NCBI GenBank assembly: GCA_018222405.1 | Contig: JAAFAI010000007.1 | Span: forward strand, 1 to 64,000 | From: Gammaproteobacteria bacterium | Lineage (GTDB): Bacteria; Pseudomonadota; Gammaproteobacteria; Enterobacterales; Alteromonadaceae | Direction: 5' to 3' | DNA: 64,000 nucleotides | In this document: in pieces, positions 25,964 to 33,369 of the stretch | How positions within the stretch are numbered: the stretch's first letter is position 1 | How the letters are laid out: every line of letters starts with the position of its first letter | Position numbers and translations under genes: made by a program | Notes under the pieces: model-generated | Seen by the model: only the letters and a program-made list of their open reading frames with translations | Databases searched by the model: none | Told to the model about the DNA's origin: nothing

Positions 25964-28288
25964 GTGACATCAAAAAAAGCCGAGCCTACTTCTAATCCTA
26001 ACCGAAAACGCCGACTCTGGCGGTTTTTCTGGAAGTTATCTTTAATTCTGCTGGTCCTGTTTGGGGCCTACATCATTTATCTTGATGCCCAGATTAAGCA
26101 TCACTTTTCAGGCAATAAGTGGCAGGTGCCTGCACAAATCTATGCCCGCCCGCTGCAATTGCAAAAGGGCGAGGAGATTACTCGCAAAGAAGTGTTGGAC
26201 GAGCTAAAACTGTTGGGCTACCGGCGGGTGAATCAGATTCAGGGCAGTGGCGAATACAGTGTTAGTCAGGCCAGCATTAATATTTACCGCCGGGCGTTCC
26301 ATTTTCCTGATGGCTTTCAGCCTCTGAGACAGTTATCTATCCGCTGGAATGGTGCGCGCATCACCTCAATCACTGATCTGCAAACTGACCAGTCATTGCA
26401 GCAGGTCAGGCTGGAGTCGTGGCTGGTAACCCGTCTTGCCAGTGGCAGTCAGGAAGACCGCATGCTGGTGACACTGGAAGATGTGCCGCCGCTTCTGGTA
26501 AAGGCATTAACGCTTACCGAAGATCGTGATTTTTACAGTCATCACGGTATCGCCCCGTTGTCTATCATCCGTGCGCTACTGGCGAATATCGCAGCCGGAC
26601 GCACTGTTCAGGGCGGTAGTACGCTCACTCAGCAACTGGTTAAAAACCTCTATCTGAGCCGCGAACGTTCGCTGGAACGAAAAATCAAAGAAGCGCTGAT
26701 GGCCATCATCATTGATGCCCGTTACAGCAAAGACAAGATTATCCAGGCGTATCTGAATGAAGTGTTCCTCGGTCAGAGCGGTGATATGGCTGTACACGGT
26801 TTCGGCCTGGCCAGTTATTTTTATTTCGATCGCCCGGTGTACGAACTCGACGAAACCGAAATCGCCATGCTGGTGGGGATGATAAAAGGGCCTTCTTATT
26901 ATAATCCCCGCAAATATCCTGAACGGGCCGTCGAACGGCGCAATCTGGTGCTGCGTTTGTTACTGGAAGGCAATGAGTTAACCCCGCAGCAATACGAAAT
27001 GGCTGTCTCCAGGCCGGTGGGCATTGCGACCGGCGATAGCCTGGCGACCGGCAAACATCCGGCATTTATGACCCAGGTGCGTAAAGAACTACAAACCATT
27101 CTCGCCGATCCTAACATCCGGGAGTCGGGGGTGAAGGTGTTCACCACCCTGGATATTTATGCGCAACGGCGCGCTGAACAGGCGCTAACCAGCACTCTGG
27201 ACCGCTTGCAACCCGGCCGCGAAGCGCCCCTGGAAGGCGCGATGGTAGTCTCAGACATTGGCAGTGGTGAGGTGCGCGCACTGGTCGGCGGACGCAATGT
27301 CAGCTTTGCTGGCTTTAACCGCGCTCTGGATGCGGTACGGCCCATCGGCTCGCTGGTAAAACCGGCTGTGTATCTGACGGCACTGGAGCAACCGGCGCAG
27401 TATAATCTGGCTACCCCACTTGAAGATAAGCCATTATCTCTCAGCGATGAGCACGGTGATAACTGGCAGCCGCAAAACTTTGATAAAACTTACCGTGGCT
27501 CGGTGCCGCTTATTGATGCCCTTAGTTTGTCGCTTAACGTGCCTACGGTTAACCTGGGGCTTGAGCTGGGCATCGATAATGTTGCCGCCACTTTAAAAAA
27601 ACTGGGTGTTAAACGGCCGGTTCCACAAGTCCCTGCGCTTACCCTGGGCGCGGTAGCACTGACCCCTTTTGAAACCAATCAGATATACCAGACGATTGCT
27701 AACAATGGTGCGTACCGACCGTTACATACGGTGAGTGCTATTGTGAGCGTGAATAACCGTTTAATGTGGCGTCACGCGGAATATGGCGAGCAGCGTGTTA
27801 ACGAGGAGTCAGCGTATCTGCTTAATTACGCGCTTTATAAGGTGGTCACCGAAGGTACGGCAAAAGCCCTTGGCAGAACCTTCGACAACATCAACATGGC
27901 GGGAAAAACCGGTACCACCGATGATTACCGCGACAGCTGGTTTGCCGGGTATGACCGCAATAATCTGGCTACGGTCTGGGTAGGCAATGATGAAAACCAT
28001 TCAACCGGGCTGACCGGCTCTACTGGTGCACTGCCGGTGTTCCTTGCTTATCAGCAGTTACAGGAACCTAAATCCCTGTCCCGACGTTTTCCTAATGGCC
28101 TGGGGATCGCGCATTTCGATCCTTCAACCGGAGCGGTAGTAACGGCCGGATGTCAGAACAGTATGAGTGTACCAGCAGTACTAGATGTTCTCCCCCCTGC
28201 ACAAGGCTGTGCGGGTCAGCCGGGAGACAAAACACCGGCTAAGAAGGCAAAAGAAAAGTCCTGGTGGGAACGCTTGTTTGGTGGTTGA
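25964..28288 (+). CDS. mrcB: Penicillin-binding protein 1B
   Basis: Bifunctional class A enzyme of peptidoglycan synthesis. Order: basic cytoplasmic tail, one membrane anchor (LSLILLVLFGAYIIYL), a UB2H regulatory domain (GNKWQVPAQIYARPLQL to RITSITD), the GT51 glycosyltransferase (ALTLTEDRDFYSHHGI with catalytic Glu, QGGSTLTQQLVKNLYLS), then the transpeptidase. Its motifs are SLVK (Ser nucleophile in PIGSLVKPAVYL), SLN (LSLSLNVPTVNLG) and KTGTTDD. I prefer the GTG at 25964, which has AGGAAG five bases before it. ATG 25919 lacks a ribosome site and would add 15 residues. The UB2H domain implies control by an LpoB-like activator, though a lpoB gene is not in the window. Confidence 0.95.
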   Translation: MTSKKAEPTSNPNRKRRLWRFFWKLSLILLVLFGAYIIYLDAQIKHHFSGNKWQVPAQIYARPLQLQKGEEITRKEVLDELKLLGYRRVNQIQGSGEYSVSQASINIYRRAFHFPDGFQPLRQLSIRWNGARITSITDLQTDQSLQQVRLESWLVTRLASGSQEDRMLVTLEDVPPLLVKALTLTEDRDFYSHHGIAPLSIIRALLANIAAGRTVQGGSTLTQQLVKNLYLSRERSLERKIKEALMAIIIDARYSKDKIIQAYLNEVFLGQSGDMAVHGFGLASYFYFDRPVYELDETEIAMLVGMIKGPSYYNPRKYPERAVERRNLVLRLLLEGNELTPQQYEMAVSRPVGIATGDSLATGKHPAFMTQVRKELQTILADPNIRESGVKVFTTLDIYAQRRAEQALTSTLDRLQPGREAPLEGAMVVSDIGSGEVRALVGGRNVSFAGFNRALDAVRPIGSLVKPAVYLTALEQPAQYNLATPLEDKPLSLSDEHGDNWQPQNFDKTYRGSVPLIDALSLSLNVPTVNLGLELGIDNVAATLKKLGVKRPVPQVPALTLGAVALTPFETNQIYQTIANNGAYRPLHTVSAIVSVNNRLMWRHAEYGEQRVNEESAYLLNYALYKVVTEGTAKALGRTFDNINMAGKTGTTDDYRDSWFAGYDRNNLATVWVGNDENHSTGLTGSTGALPVFLAYQQLQEPKSLSRRFPNGLGIAHFDPSTGAVVTAGCQNSMSVPAVLDVLPPAQGCAGQPGDKTPAKKAKEKSWWERLFGG

Positions 28289-28358
28289 TAGCCTAATAAA
28301 ACCTGGCTAAAACTTCCTGGTTGGTGAAGTTTATAAGCAGAGTGCAATACATCCTTAT

Positions 28359-28516
28359 TTTTGGTTCTTATTGAGCGAGATACTGTCATTGGGCAGATGA
28401 AGTAAAAGCGTAGAGGCGTCATGGACGACGCCTCCGGCCAGCGAGGGCATGGAGCCCTCTCTGGTCGATAGGTTTTACCTGCCCGATGACAGTATGCTTT
28501 TCGTGAGTAAGAACTG
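28359..28516. repeat. Cloverleaf-like inverted repeat element
   Basis: Nested perfect or near-perfect pairings build a Y-shaped fold. Outer stem of 16 bp: 28381-28396 with 28479-28494 (one G-T). Then GTAAAA/TTTTAC (28402-28407, 28473-28478). Arm A: GAGGCGTC-atggac-GACGCCTC (28413-28434), directly preceded by GTAG. Arm B: GGCCAG/CTGGTC outer and GAGGGC-atgga-GCCCTC inner (28436-28466). Both loops read ATGGA. Weaker pairing (TTCTTATT with AGTAAGAA) extends the base to about 28363 and 28512. It is non-coding. It may be a REP/MITE-type repeat or a structured RNA; I do not recognise the family. Confidence 0.75.
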
Positions 28517-28523
28517 CGGGGGT

Positions 28524-28563
28524 CAAGGGGCGTCGCATAACGCCCCTTGGTGCTGTCGGCACC
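28524..28563. repeat. Two further hairpins next to the cloverleaf
   Basis: CAAGGGGCGT-cgcata-ACGCCCCTTG (28524-28549) is a perfect 10-bp stem. It is abutted by GGTGC-tgtcg-GCACC (28549-28563). There is no T-run. They probably belong to the same repeat element. Confidence 0.6.
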
Positions 28564-28691
28564 CCGACAAAATGCCAAGACATCTATCGTATTTAAAGTG
28601 AACGTTATAGCAAAAATAAGTTTGTTGTGAAGAAAAGAGGCTGCTAGCTTGCTATAGCCAAGTAACTGGGAGTGATTAGTCTTTAGCAGAT

Positions 28692-28730
28692 AAAAAACTC
28701 AGGAGATTGCAGAGATCTGCAATTCCTGAG
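28692..28730 (-). terminator. Intrinsic terminator of the membrane microprotein gene
   Basis: A 14-bp stem with one bulge (CTCAGGAGATTGCAG with CTGCAATTCCTGAG, 28698-28712 and 28717-28730). On the minus strand it is followed by six T (28697-28692). It lies 45 bases after the stop of the 39-codon gene. Confidence 0.85.
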
Positions 28731-28775
28731 AAGTGGCACTACGGGAGTGTCCAGGGATACAAATGAGGGAAGCCT

Positions 28776-28895
28776 TTATTGCAGTAACGAGTCTGACGTA
28801 AACAGGTAACGAATCCCGTTAAAAATCCCCAGCGCAACGATATAGGCCAGCACCGGACCTAATAAAAGCCAAATTAAAAAACTGTAAGTAATCAT
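28776..28895 (-). CDS. 39-residue single-pass membrane microprotein
   Basis: A short gene read on the minus strand: ATG at 28895-28893, stop TAA at 28778-28776. The product begins MITYSFLIWLLLGPVLAYIV, continues ALGIFNGIRYLF and ends TSDSLLQ. One membrane helix covers about residues 4-26. GAGG nine bases before the ATG is a plausible ribosome site. The intrinsic terminator 45 bases downstream on the same strand is good evidence for a real transcription unit. It resembles small inner-membrane subunits or regulators (of the KdpF, CydX or AcrZ kind) in size and plan only. I do not recognise it and assign no function. Confidence 0.6.
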   Translation of the reverse strand: MITYSFLIWLLLGPVLAYIVALGIFNGIRYLFTSDSLLQ

Positions 28896-29286
28896 AATCT
28901 TGAACCTCGCTGTTCGTTACGGGCACACCAATAAGCGATTCACGCTCACTGCCCTGTACCCAATCAGAGCCTCATCATGCTCGCCGAGCAGGCTGTCTGT
29001 TAGTCTAAGTCGCAGAATAGTTAGCGATAGTTGTGCCAGTACGGTGAAATTTCTTTAAGCTTTTGATATTAAGTAGGTTTTAATTTATTGGGGAATCTTT
29101 TATAAAAGATGGAGTAGCCTAAAAAACTAAAATGAGGTGAAATTTACCGCTGCTTAGTGATTTTTGCCATGCTGGTTTTGCACTGACACTACAGTCAATG
29201 AAAAAAATTAACTAAACCGATTAATTTTACCGGTTAGTCAGAATGACCAGAAGCGTGGTTAACTTCTCCAAAAGGGGGAATTAGCC
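28896..29286. other. Intergenic stretch between microprotein and azurin genes
   Basis: Divergent upstream region for two genes. A small TGCTC-GGC-GAGCA hairpin lies near 28980, in the probable leader of the microprotein gene. AT-rich sequence follows toward azurin. No confident promoter or regulator site was found. Confidence 0.4.
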
Positions 29287-29733
29287 ATGCGATATATGAT
29301 TTTTTTAGTTACTGCCATTTTGTCTTTTCAGGCATCAGCGACATCTGAGTGTGCTTTGTCATTGAGCGCTAATGACAGAATGCAGTTCGACACTAAGCAA
29401 CTAGTGGTCTCTCAGCAGTGCGAATCCGTGTCGATTACGCTTACACATACCGGTAAACTGCCGGTGACTGCTATGGGACACAATATTGTGATTGCGCTGG
29501 AAAGCGATTTAAAAGGCATTGCTTCTGACAGCAGCAAGGCTGGCCTGAATAATAATTATGTGCAGCCTGGAGACGAGCGGGTAATAGTGTCGTCAAAGGT
29601 CATCGGTGGTGGAGGATCCGTAACCATCAGTGTACCCGTGGATACATTAGATCCTGCAAAGCAGTATGCCTTTTTCTGTGCAGTGCCGGGTCACTGGGTA
29701 ATGATGAAGGGGGAGTTTAAAGTCACCCCCTGA
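29287..29733 (+). CDS. azu: Azurin (periplasmic blue copper protein)
   Basis: A small cupredoxin that carries electrons between periplasmic redox enzymes. The signal peptide ends ASA-T (about 18). The type-1 copper ligands are His65 (in MGHNIVI), Cys131, His136 and Met140, the last three in FFCAVPGHWVMMKG. Cys22 and Cys45 form the conserved N-terminal disulphide. The mature protein is about 130 residues, the normal size. A ribosome site (AAGGGGGAATT) precedes the ATG. It overlaps the end of the converging DUF808 gene by 11 bases. The physiological donor and acceptor are not encoded nearby. Confidence 0.95.
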   Translation: MRYMIFLVTAILSFQASATSECALSLSANDRMQFDTKQLVVSQQCESVSITLTHTGKLPVTAMGHNIVIALESDLKGIASDSSKAGLNNNYVQPGDERVIVSSKVIGGGGSVTISVPVDTLDPAKQYAFFCAVPGHWVMMKGEFKVTP

Positions 29734-30637
29734 TTTTTTGCCATGCCTGAATAACCAAGGCCAGAATTGTGCCCGCGACTAATCCGGCGATACCATCGGC
29801 GGCAATACTCAGAATGAGGGCTATCTGCGGTATCAGCTGAGTTACCGATTCAGCGAGATGATGTAAGAACGGGATACTGTGAGTCAGAATACCGCCGCCG
29901 ACCAAAAACATGGCGATGGTGCCAACAAATGACAGTACTTTCATCAGAATCGGTGCCGCTGTCAGTAAAAAACGCCCGCCTATACGCTGCGCACTGTTGT
30001 AGCCACCAGTGAGTGATTTACGCAGGAGGTATAAGCCCAGGTCATCCATTTTTACAATACCGGCCACCAGACCGTAAACCCCAATGGTAAAGGCGATACT
30101 TAATCCGCTGAGGACCAGAATTTGGGTGGTAAGGTCGGCACCCTGTAGGCTGCCGAGGGTAATCACGACAATTTCTGCTGACAAAATAAAGTCGGTGCGT
30201 ATCGCCCCTTTAATTTTGTCTTTTTCCATTTGCACCAGGTCAATGGATGCATCGGCCAGGTTATTGAGGCGCTCATCGGCTTCCCCGGCGCTGTCGGCAT
30301 GGGGCAGGAAACGATGGAGCACTTTTTCAGCCCCTTCAAAACACAAATAGAGTCCGCCAAGTACCAGCAGTACGGTGATTAGTACCGGTACAAACGCACT
30401 GATCAACAATGCGGCAGGCACCAGGATCAGTTTATTGAGGAAGGAGCCTTTAGCCACCGCCCATACTACGGGGATTTCGCGGTCGGGTTTCACGCCCTGT
30501 ACCTGATTGGCATTCAGTGCCAAATCATCGCCCAGCACACCGGCAGTTTTCTTGGCTGCCATTTTCGACATCATGGCGACATCGTCTAGCAGAGTGGCTA
30601 TATCATCAATGAGTGCAAGTAGGTTGGCTCCGGCCAC
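29723..30637 (-). CDS. DUF808 family inner-membrane protein (YedI-like)
   Basis: A 304-residue integral membrane protein of the DUF808 family. It starts MAGANLLALIDDIATLLDDV, then AKKTAGVLGDDLALNANQV, both diagnostic. There are about six hydrophobic segments, including LILVPAALLISAFVPVLITV and VKVLSFVG-type helices, and a cytoplasmic stretch KEKDKIKGAIRTDFILSAEI-like that is rich in charge (residues about 140-160). The family's function is unknown; transport has been proposed without proof. It follows the TonB-like gene by 10 bases, so the two form a unit. Its 3' end overlaps azurin. Confidence 0.88.
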   Translation of the reverse strand: MAGANLLALIDDIATLLDDVAMMSKMAAKKTAGVLGDDLALNANQVQGVKPDREIPVVWAVAKGSFLNKLILVPAALLISAFVPVLITVLLVLGGLYLCFEGAEKVLHRFLPHADSAGEADERLNNLADASIDLVQMEKDKIKGAIRTDFILSAEIVVITLGSLQGADLTTQILVLSGLSIAFTIGVYGLVAGIVKMDDLGLYLLRKSLTGGYNSAQRIGGRFLLTAAPILMKVLSFVGTIAMFLVGGGILTHSIPFLHHLAESVTQLIPQIALILSIAADGIAGLVAGTILALVIQAWQKIRG

Positions 30638-30647
30638 GGGCAGTCCC

Positions 30648-31385
30648 TTATTGTTCTGGTTGTTTATGTTGTCGTTTGTCGATGAATTGCTGGAATTCGT
30701 TGCGACTATTGCACTTTACATTGCCTCCAAACAGTCGCGCAACTGTTGCCACAGTACTATTCATTGCCTTTTCGCAATTCACGGCATATTCACCGACTGT
30801 CTGCTCGGCTGGTTGGTACTCACCAATGCGTAAATCTGGTGATTTCTGCTCCAGTCGGCGCTGCCGTGTGACTTGTTCGGCGAGTTCATGCTGTTTTTGT
30901 GACTGTAGTCCTGCGATCCCCCGGCTGACGGCGTTCGATAGACGTCGTGAGGGCGGTGCGGGGCTGTCCTCTGCCTGAGTAAGTATTTCACCTGAGGTCG
31001 GCGCAGAGGCTTCGGTACCAGTATCTGGAATTTCTTCTGCTAGCGGTAGCGGGGGCGCGGCTTGGGGTTGTGATAGTTGGTTTTCTGGCTGTGACTCGAT
31101 TATCCCAGGCACTTCAGGTGGAATATCGGTAACGACGGGCTCTGGCAATTCTGTAGCGGTCGGTTGGGTTGGTGCAGGCACAACAGGCGTGTACAGCACT
31201 GCTTGCACCGGCCTGGAATTAACCGGTGGCGAAGCAGGCGGCGGAAACGATAACGCGGCTAGTACTGCAATATGAATCAGCACCGAGCCGACAATCAGCC
31301 ACACCAGTCTGCCAGCCTTCTTCGGGGCTGGTTCAACGGGTTGAAAACGCGTGGGCCCGGTAAAGGCTAAGTCCATTTTTTCCAT
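30648..31385 (-). CDS. TonB/TolA-like proline-rich membrane-anchored protein
   Basis: Unrecognised protein of 245 residues. One N-terminal membrane helix (LVWLIVGSVLIHIAVLAALS, residues about 28-48) is preceded by a short basic cytoplasmic part. A long Pro/Glu/Thr-rich periplasmic segment follows (VVPAPTQPTATELPEPVV, PPEVPGIIESQPENQ), then a charged helical region (GLQSQKQHELAEQVTRQRRL). The C-terminus contains two Cys (NCEKAMNS and VKCNSR) that could pair. The plan is that of TonB or TolA, but the TonB C-terminal domain is not evident. It is upstream of and probably cotranscribed with the DUF808 gene. Function not assigned. Confidence 0.72.
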   Translation of the reverse strand: MEKMDLAFTGPTRFQPVEPAPKKAGRLVWLIVGSVLIHIAVLAALSFPPPASPPVNSRPVQAVLYTPVVPAPTQPTATELPEPVVTDIPPEVPGIIESQPENQLSQPQAAPPLPLAEEIPDTGTEASAPTSGEILTQAEDSPAPPSRRLSNAVSRGIAGLQSQKQHELAEQVTRQRRLEQKSPDLRIGEYQPAEQTVGEYAVNCEKAMNSTVATVARLFGGNVKCNSRNEFQQFIDKRQHKQPEQ

Positions 31386-31456
31386 GCCAGATAGACCGGC
31401 TGTTTTACGCTAAGTTCCCTGCGATAAACGACATTGCTGACAGGATGAAATGTTGT

Positions 31457-31473
31457 GGCACCAAAATGGTGCA
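31457..31473. promoter_or_regulatory. NtrC-like enhancer site 1 of glnK-amtB
   Basis: GGCACC-AAAAT-GGTGCA. It matches the NtrC consensus dyad TGCACC-N5-GGTGCA at 11 of 12 arm positions, about 110 bases before the sigma-54-like promoter. Confidence 0.75.
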
Positions 31474-31485
31474 AACCGAGTCTCA

Positions 31486-31502
31486 TGCATTTAAATGGTG
31501 CG
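31486..31502. promoter_or_regulatory. NtrC-like enhancer site 2 of glnK-amtB
   Basis: TGCATT-TAAAT-GGTGCG, a weaker dyad with the same 6-5-6 layout, centred 29 bases (about three helical turns) from site 1. That suits cooperative binding. Confidence 0.6.
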
Positions 31503-31565
31503 TAAAATTGTAAGAAAATATAACAATTTTTAATTTAGTCTTTGATTTTTATGGATTTTAATTTA

Positions 31566-31580
31566 TGGCATAGGACTTGT
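31566..31580 (+). promoter_or_regulatory. Sigma-54-type promoter of glnK-amtB
   Basis: TGGCATA-GGAC-TTGT fits the -24/-12 spacing, with GT in place of GC at -12. The expected start is near 31592, about 50 bases before the glnK ATG. Confidence 0.65.
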
Positions 31581-31585
31581 TCTAG

Positions 31586-31981
<396 letters not shown>

Positions 31982-32016
31982 GAGCAGTCGACGAGAAATT
32001 TGCGGAGATAAGCATA

Positions 32017-33261
32017 ATGGAAACAACTTTTGAATTAGGGTACGCGTTAGATACCTTTTACTTTTTGATCTGTGGCGCACTGGTAATGTGGATGGCTGCA
32101 GGTTTTGCCATGCTGGAAGCTGGCCTTGTACGTGCTAAAAACACAACTGAAATCTTAACTAAAAACATCGCACTGTTTGCGATTGCCTGTACTATGTACA
32201 TGATTTGCGGTTACGGCATCATGTACGGCGGTGGTGACTGGGTACCTTTCCTGGGCGGCATCGTAGGCGACGGCGCAACTGGCGTTGCTGATGAACCTGC
32301 AACCTATGCACCATCAGCTGACTTCTTCTTCCAGGTAGTATTCGTTGCCACTGCAATGTCTATCGTATCTGGTGCGGTAGCTGAGCGTATGAAACTGTGG
32401 GCGTTCCTTGCTTTTACGGTAGTGATGACTGGTTTCATCTACCCAATGGAAGGTGCCTGGACCTGGGGTGGCGCGTCTGTATTCGGCATGTACACACTGG
32501 GCGACCTTGGTTTCTCTGACTTTGCTGGTTCTGGTATCGTTCACATGGCTGGTGCAGCGGCTGCATTAGCGGGTGTACTGGTACTGGGTGCCCGTAAAGG
32601 TAAATACACTGCAGATGGCAAAGTTAACGCAATCCCTGGTGCAAACCTGCCACTGGCTACTTTGGGTACATTCATCCTGTGGATGGGGTGGTTCGGTTTC
32701 AACGGTGGTTCAGTATTGGCTACCGCTACTGTAGAAAGCGCAAACGCGGTTGCCGTAGTATTCATGAACACTAACGCTGCTGCAGCGGGTGGTACTATTG
32801 CTGCACTGATTGTTGCTCGCATTATGTTTGGTAAAGCCGACCTGACAATGGCTCTTAACGGTGCACTGGCTGGTCTGGTTGCTATCACTGCTGAACCTTC
32901 TACTCCTACGCCACTGACTGCGACTCTGTTCGGTGCTCTGGGTGGTATCCTGGTCGTATTCAGCATCGTTACTCTGGATAAACTGAAAATCGATGATCCG
33001 GTAGGTGCTATTTCTGTTCACGGTGTTGTTGGTCTGTTAGGTCTGTTACTGGTTCCTGTTACTGGTGGCGCGACTTTCTCTGGTCAAATCATCGGTGCAT
33101 TGACTATCTTCGTATGGGTATTCGTAACTAGCTTAGTGGTTTGGTTAATCATCAAAGCAGTCATCGGTGTACGCGTTAGCGAAGAAGAAGAATTTGAAGG
33201 TGTTGATATCAGTGAATGTGGTCTGGAAGCTTATCCTGACTTCACTGGTGGCCGTTCATAA
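32017..33261 (+). CDS. amtB: Ammonium transporter
   Basis: Inner-membrane trimeric channel/transporter of the Amt/Rh family for ammonium uptake. The mature-type protein has 11 hydrophobic helices and begins ETTFELGYALDTFYFLICGA without a clear cleaved signal. Conserved segments are GFAMLEAGLVRAKNTTEI, the vestibule/pore region AGSGIVHMAGAAAALAG with the first pore His, WMGWFGFNGGS, and GAISVHGVVGLLGLLL with the second pore His. The cytoplasmic tail is short and acidic (SEEEEFEGVDISECGLE) and is where GlnK contacts. Codon use is unusually uniform and optimised, suggesting high expression. Confidence 0.96.
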   Translation: METTFELGYALDTFYFLICGALVMWMAAGFAMLEAGLVRAKNTTEILTKNIALFAIACTMYMICGYGIMYGGGDWVPFLGGIVGDGATGVADEPATYAPSADFFFQVVFVATAMSIVSGAVAERMKLWAFLAFTVVMTGFIYPMEGAWTWGGASVFGMYTLGDLGFSDFAGSGIVHMAGAAAALAGVLVLGARKGKYTADGKVNAIPGANLPLATLGTFILWMGWFGFNGGSVLATATVESANAVAVVFMNTNAAAAGGTIAALIVARIMFGKADLTMALNGALAGLVAITAEPSTPTPLTATLFGALGGILVVFSIVTLDKLKIDDPVGAISVHGVVGLLGLLLVPVTGGATFSGQIIGALTIFVWVFVTSLVVWLIIKAVIGVRVSEEEEFEGVDISECGLEAYPDFTGGRS

Positions 33262-33326
33262 TCTTCGGACACATTATTGATTAGGCACCTAAGTTAACAA
33301 TAATAAGCCTAAATCACTTCGACTCA

Positions 33327-33350
33327 GACCCCGCTTATGCGGGGTTTTTT
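33327..33350 (+). terminator. Terminator after amtB
   Basis: Stem ACCCCGC-ttat-GCGGGGT followed by six T. Confidence 0.93.
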
Positions 33351-33369
33351 CTTGCTCGTACCAAGCGCT

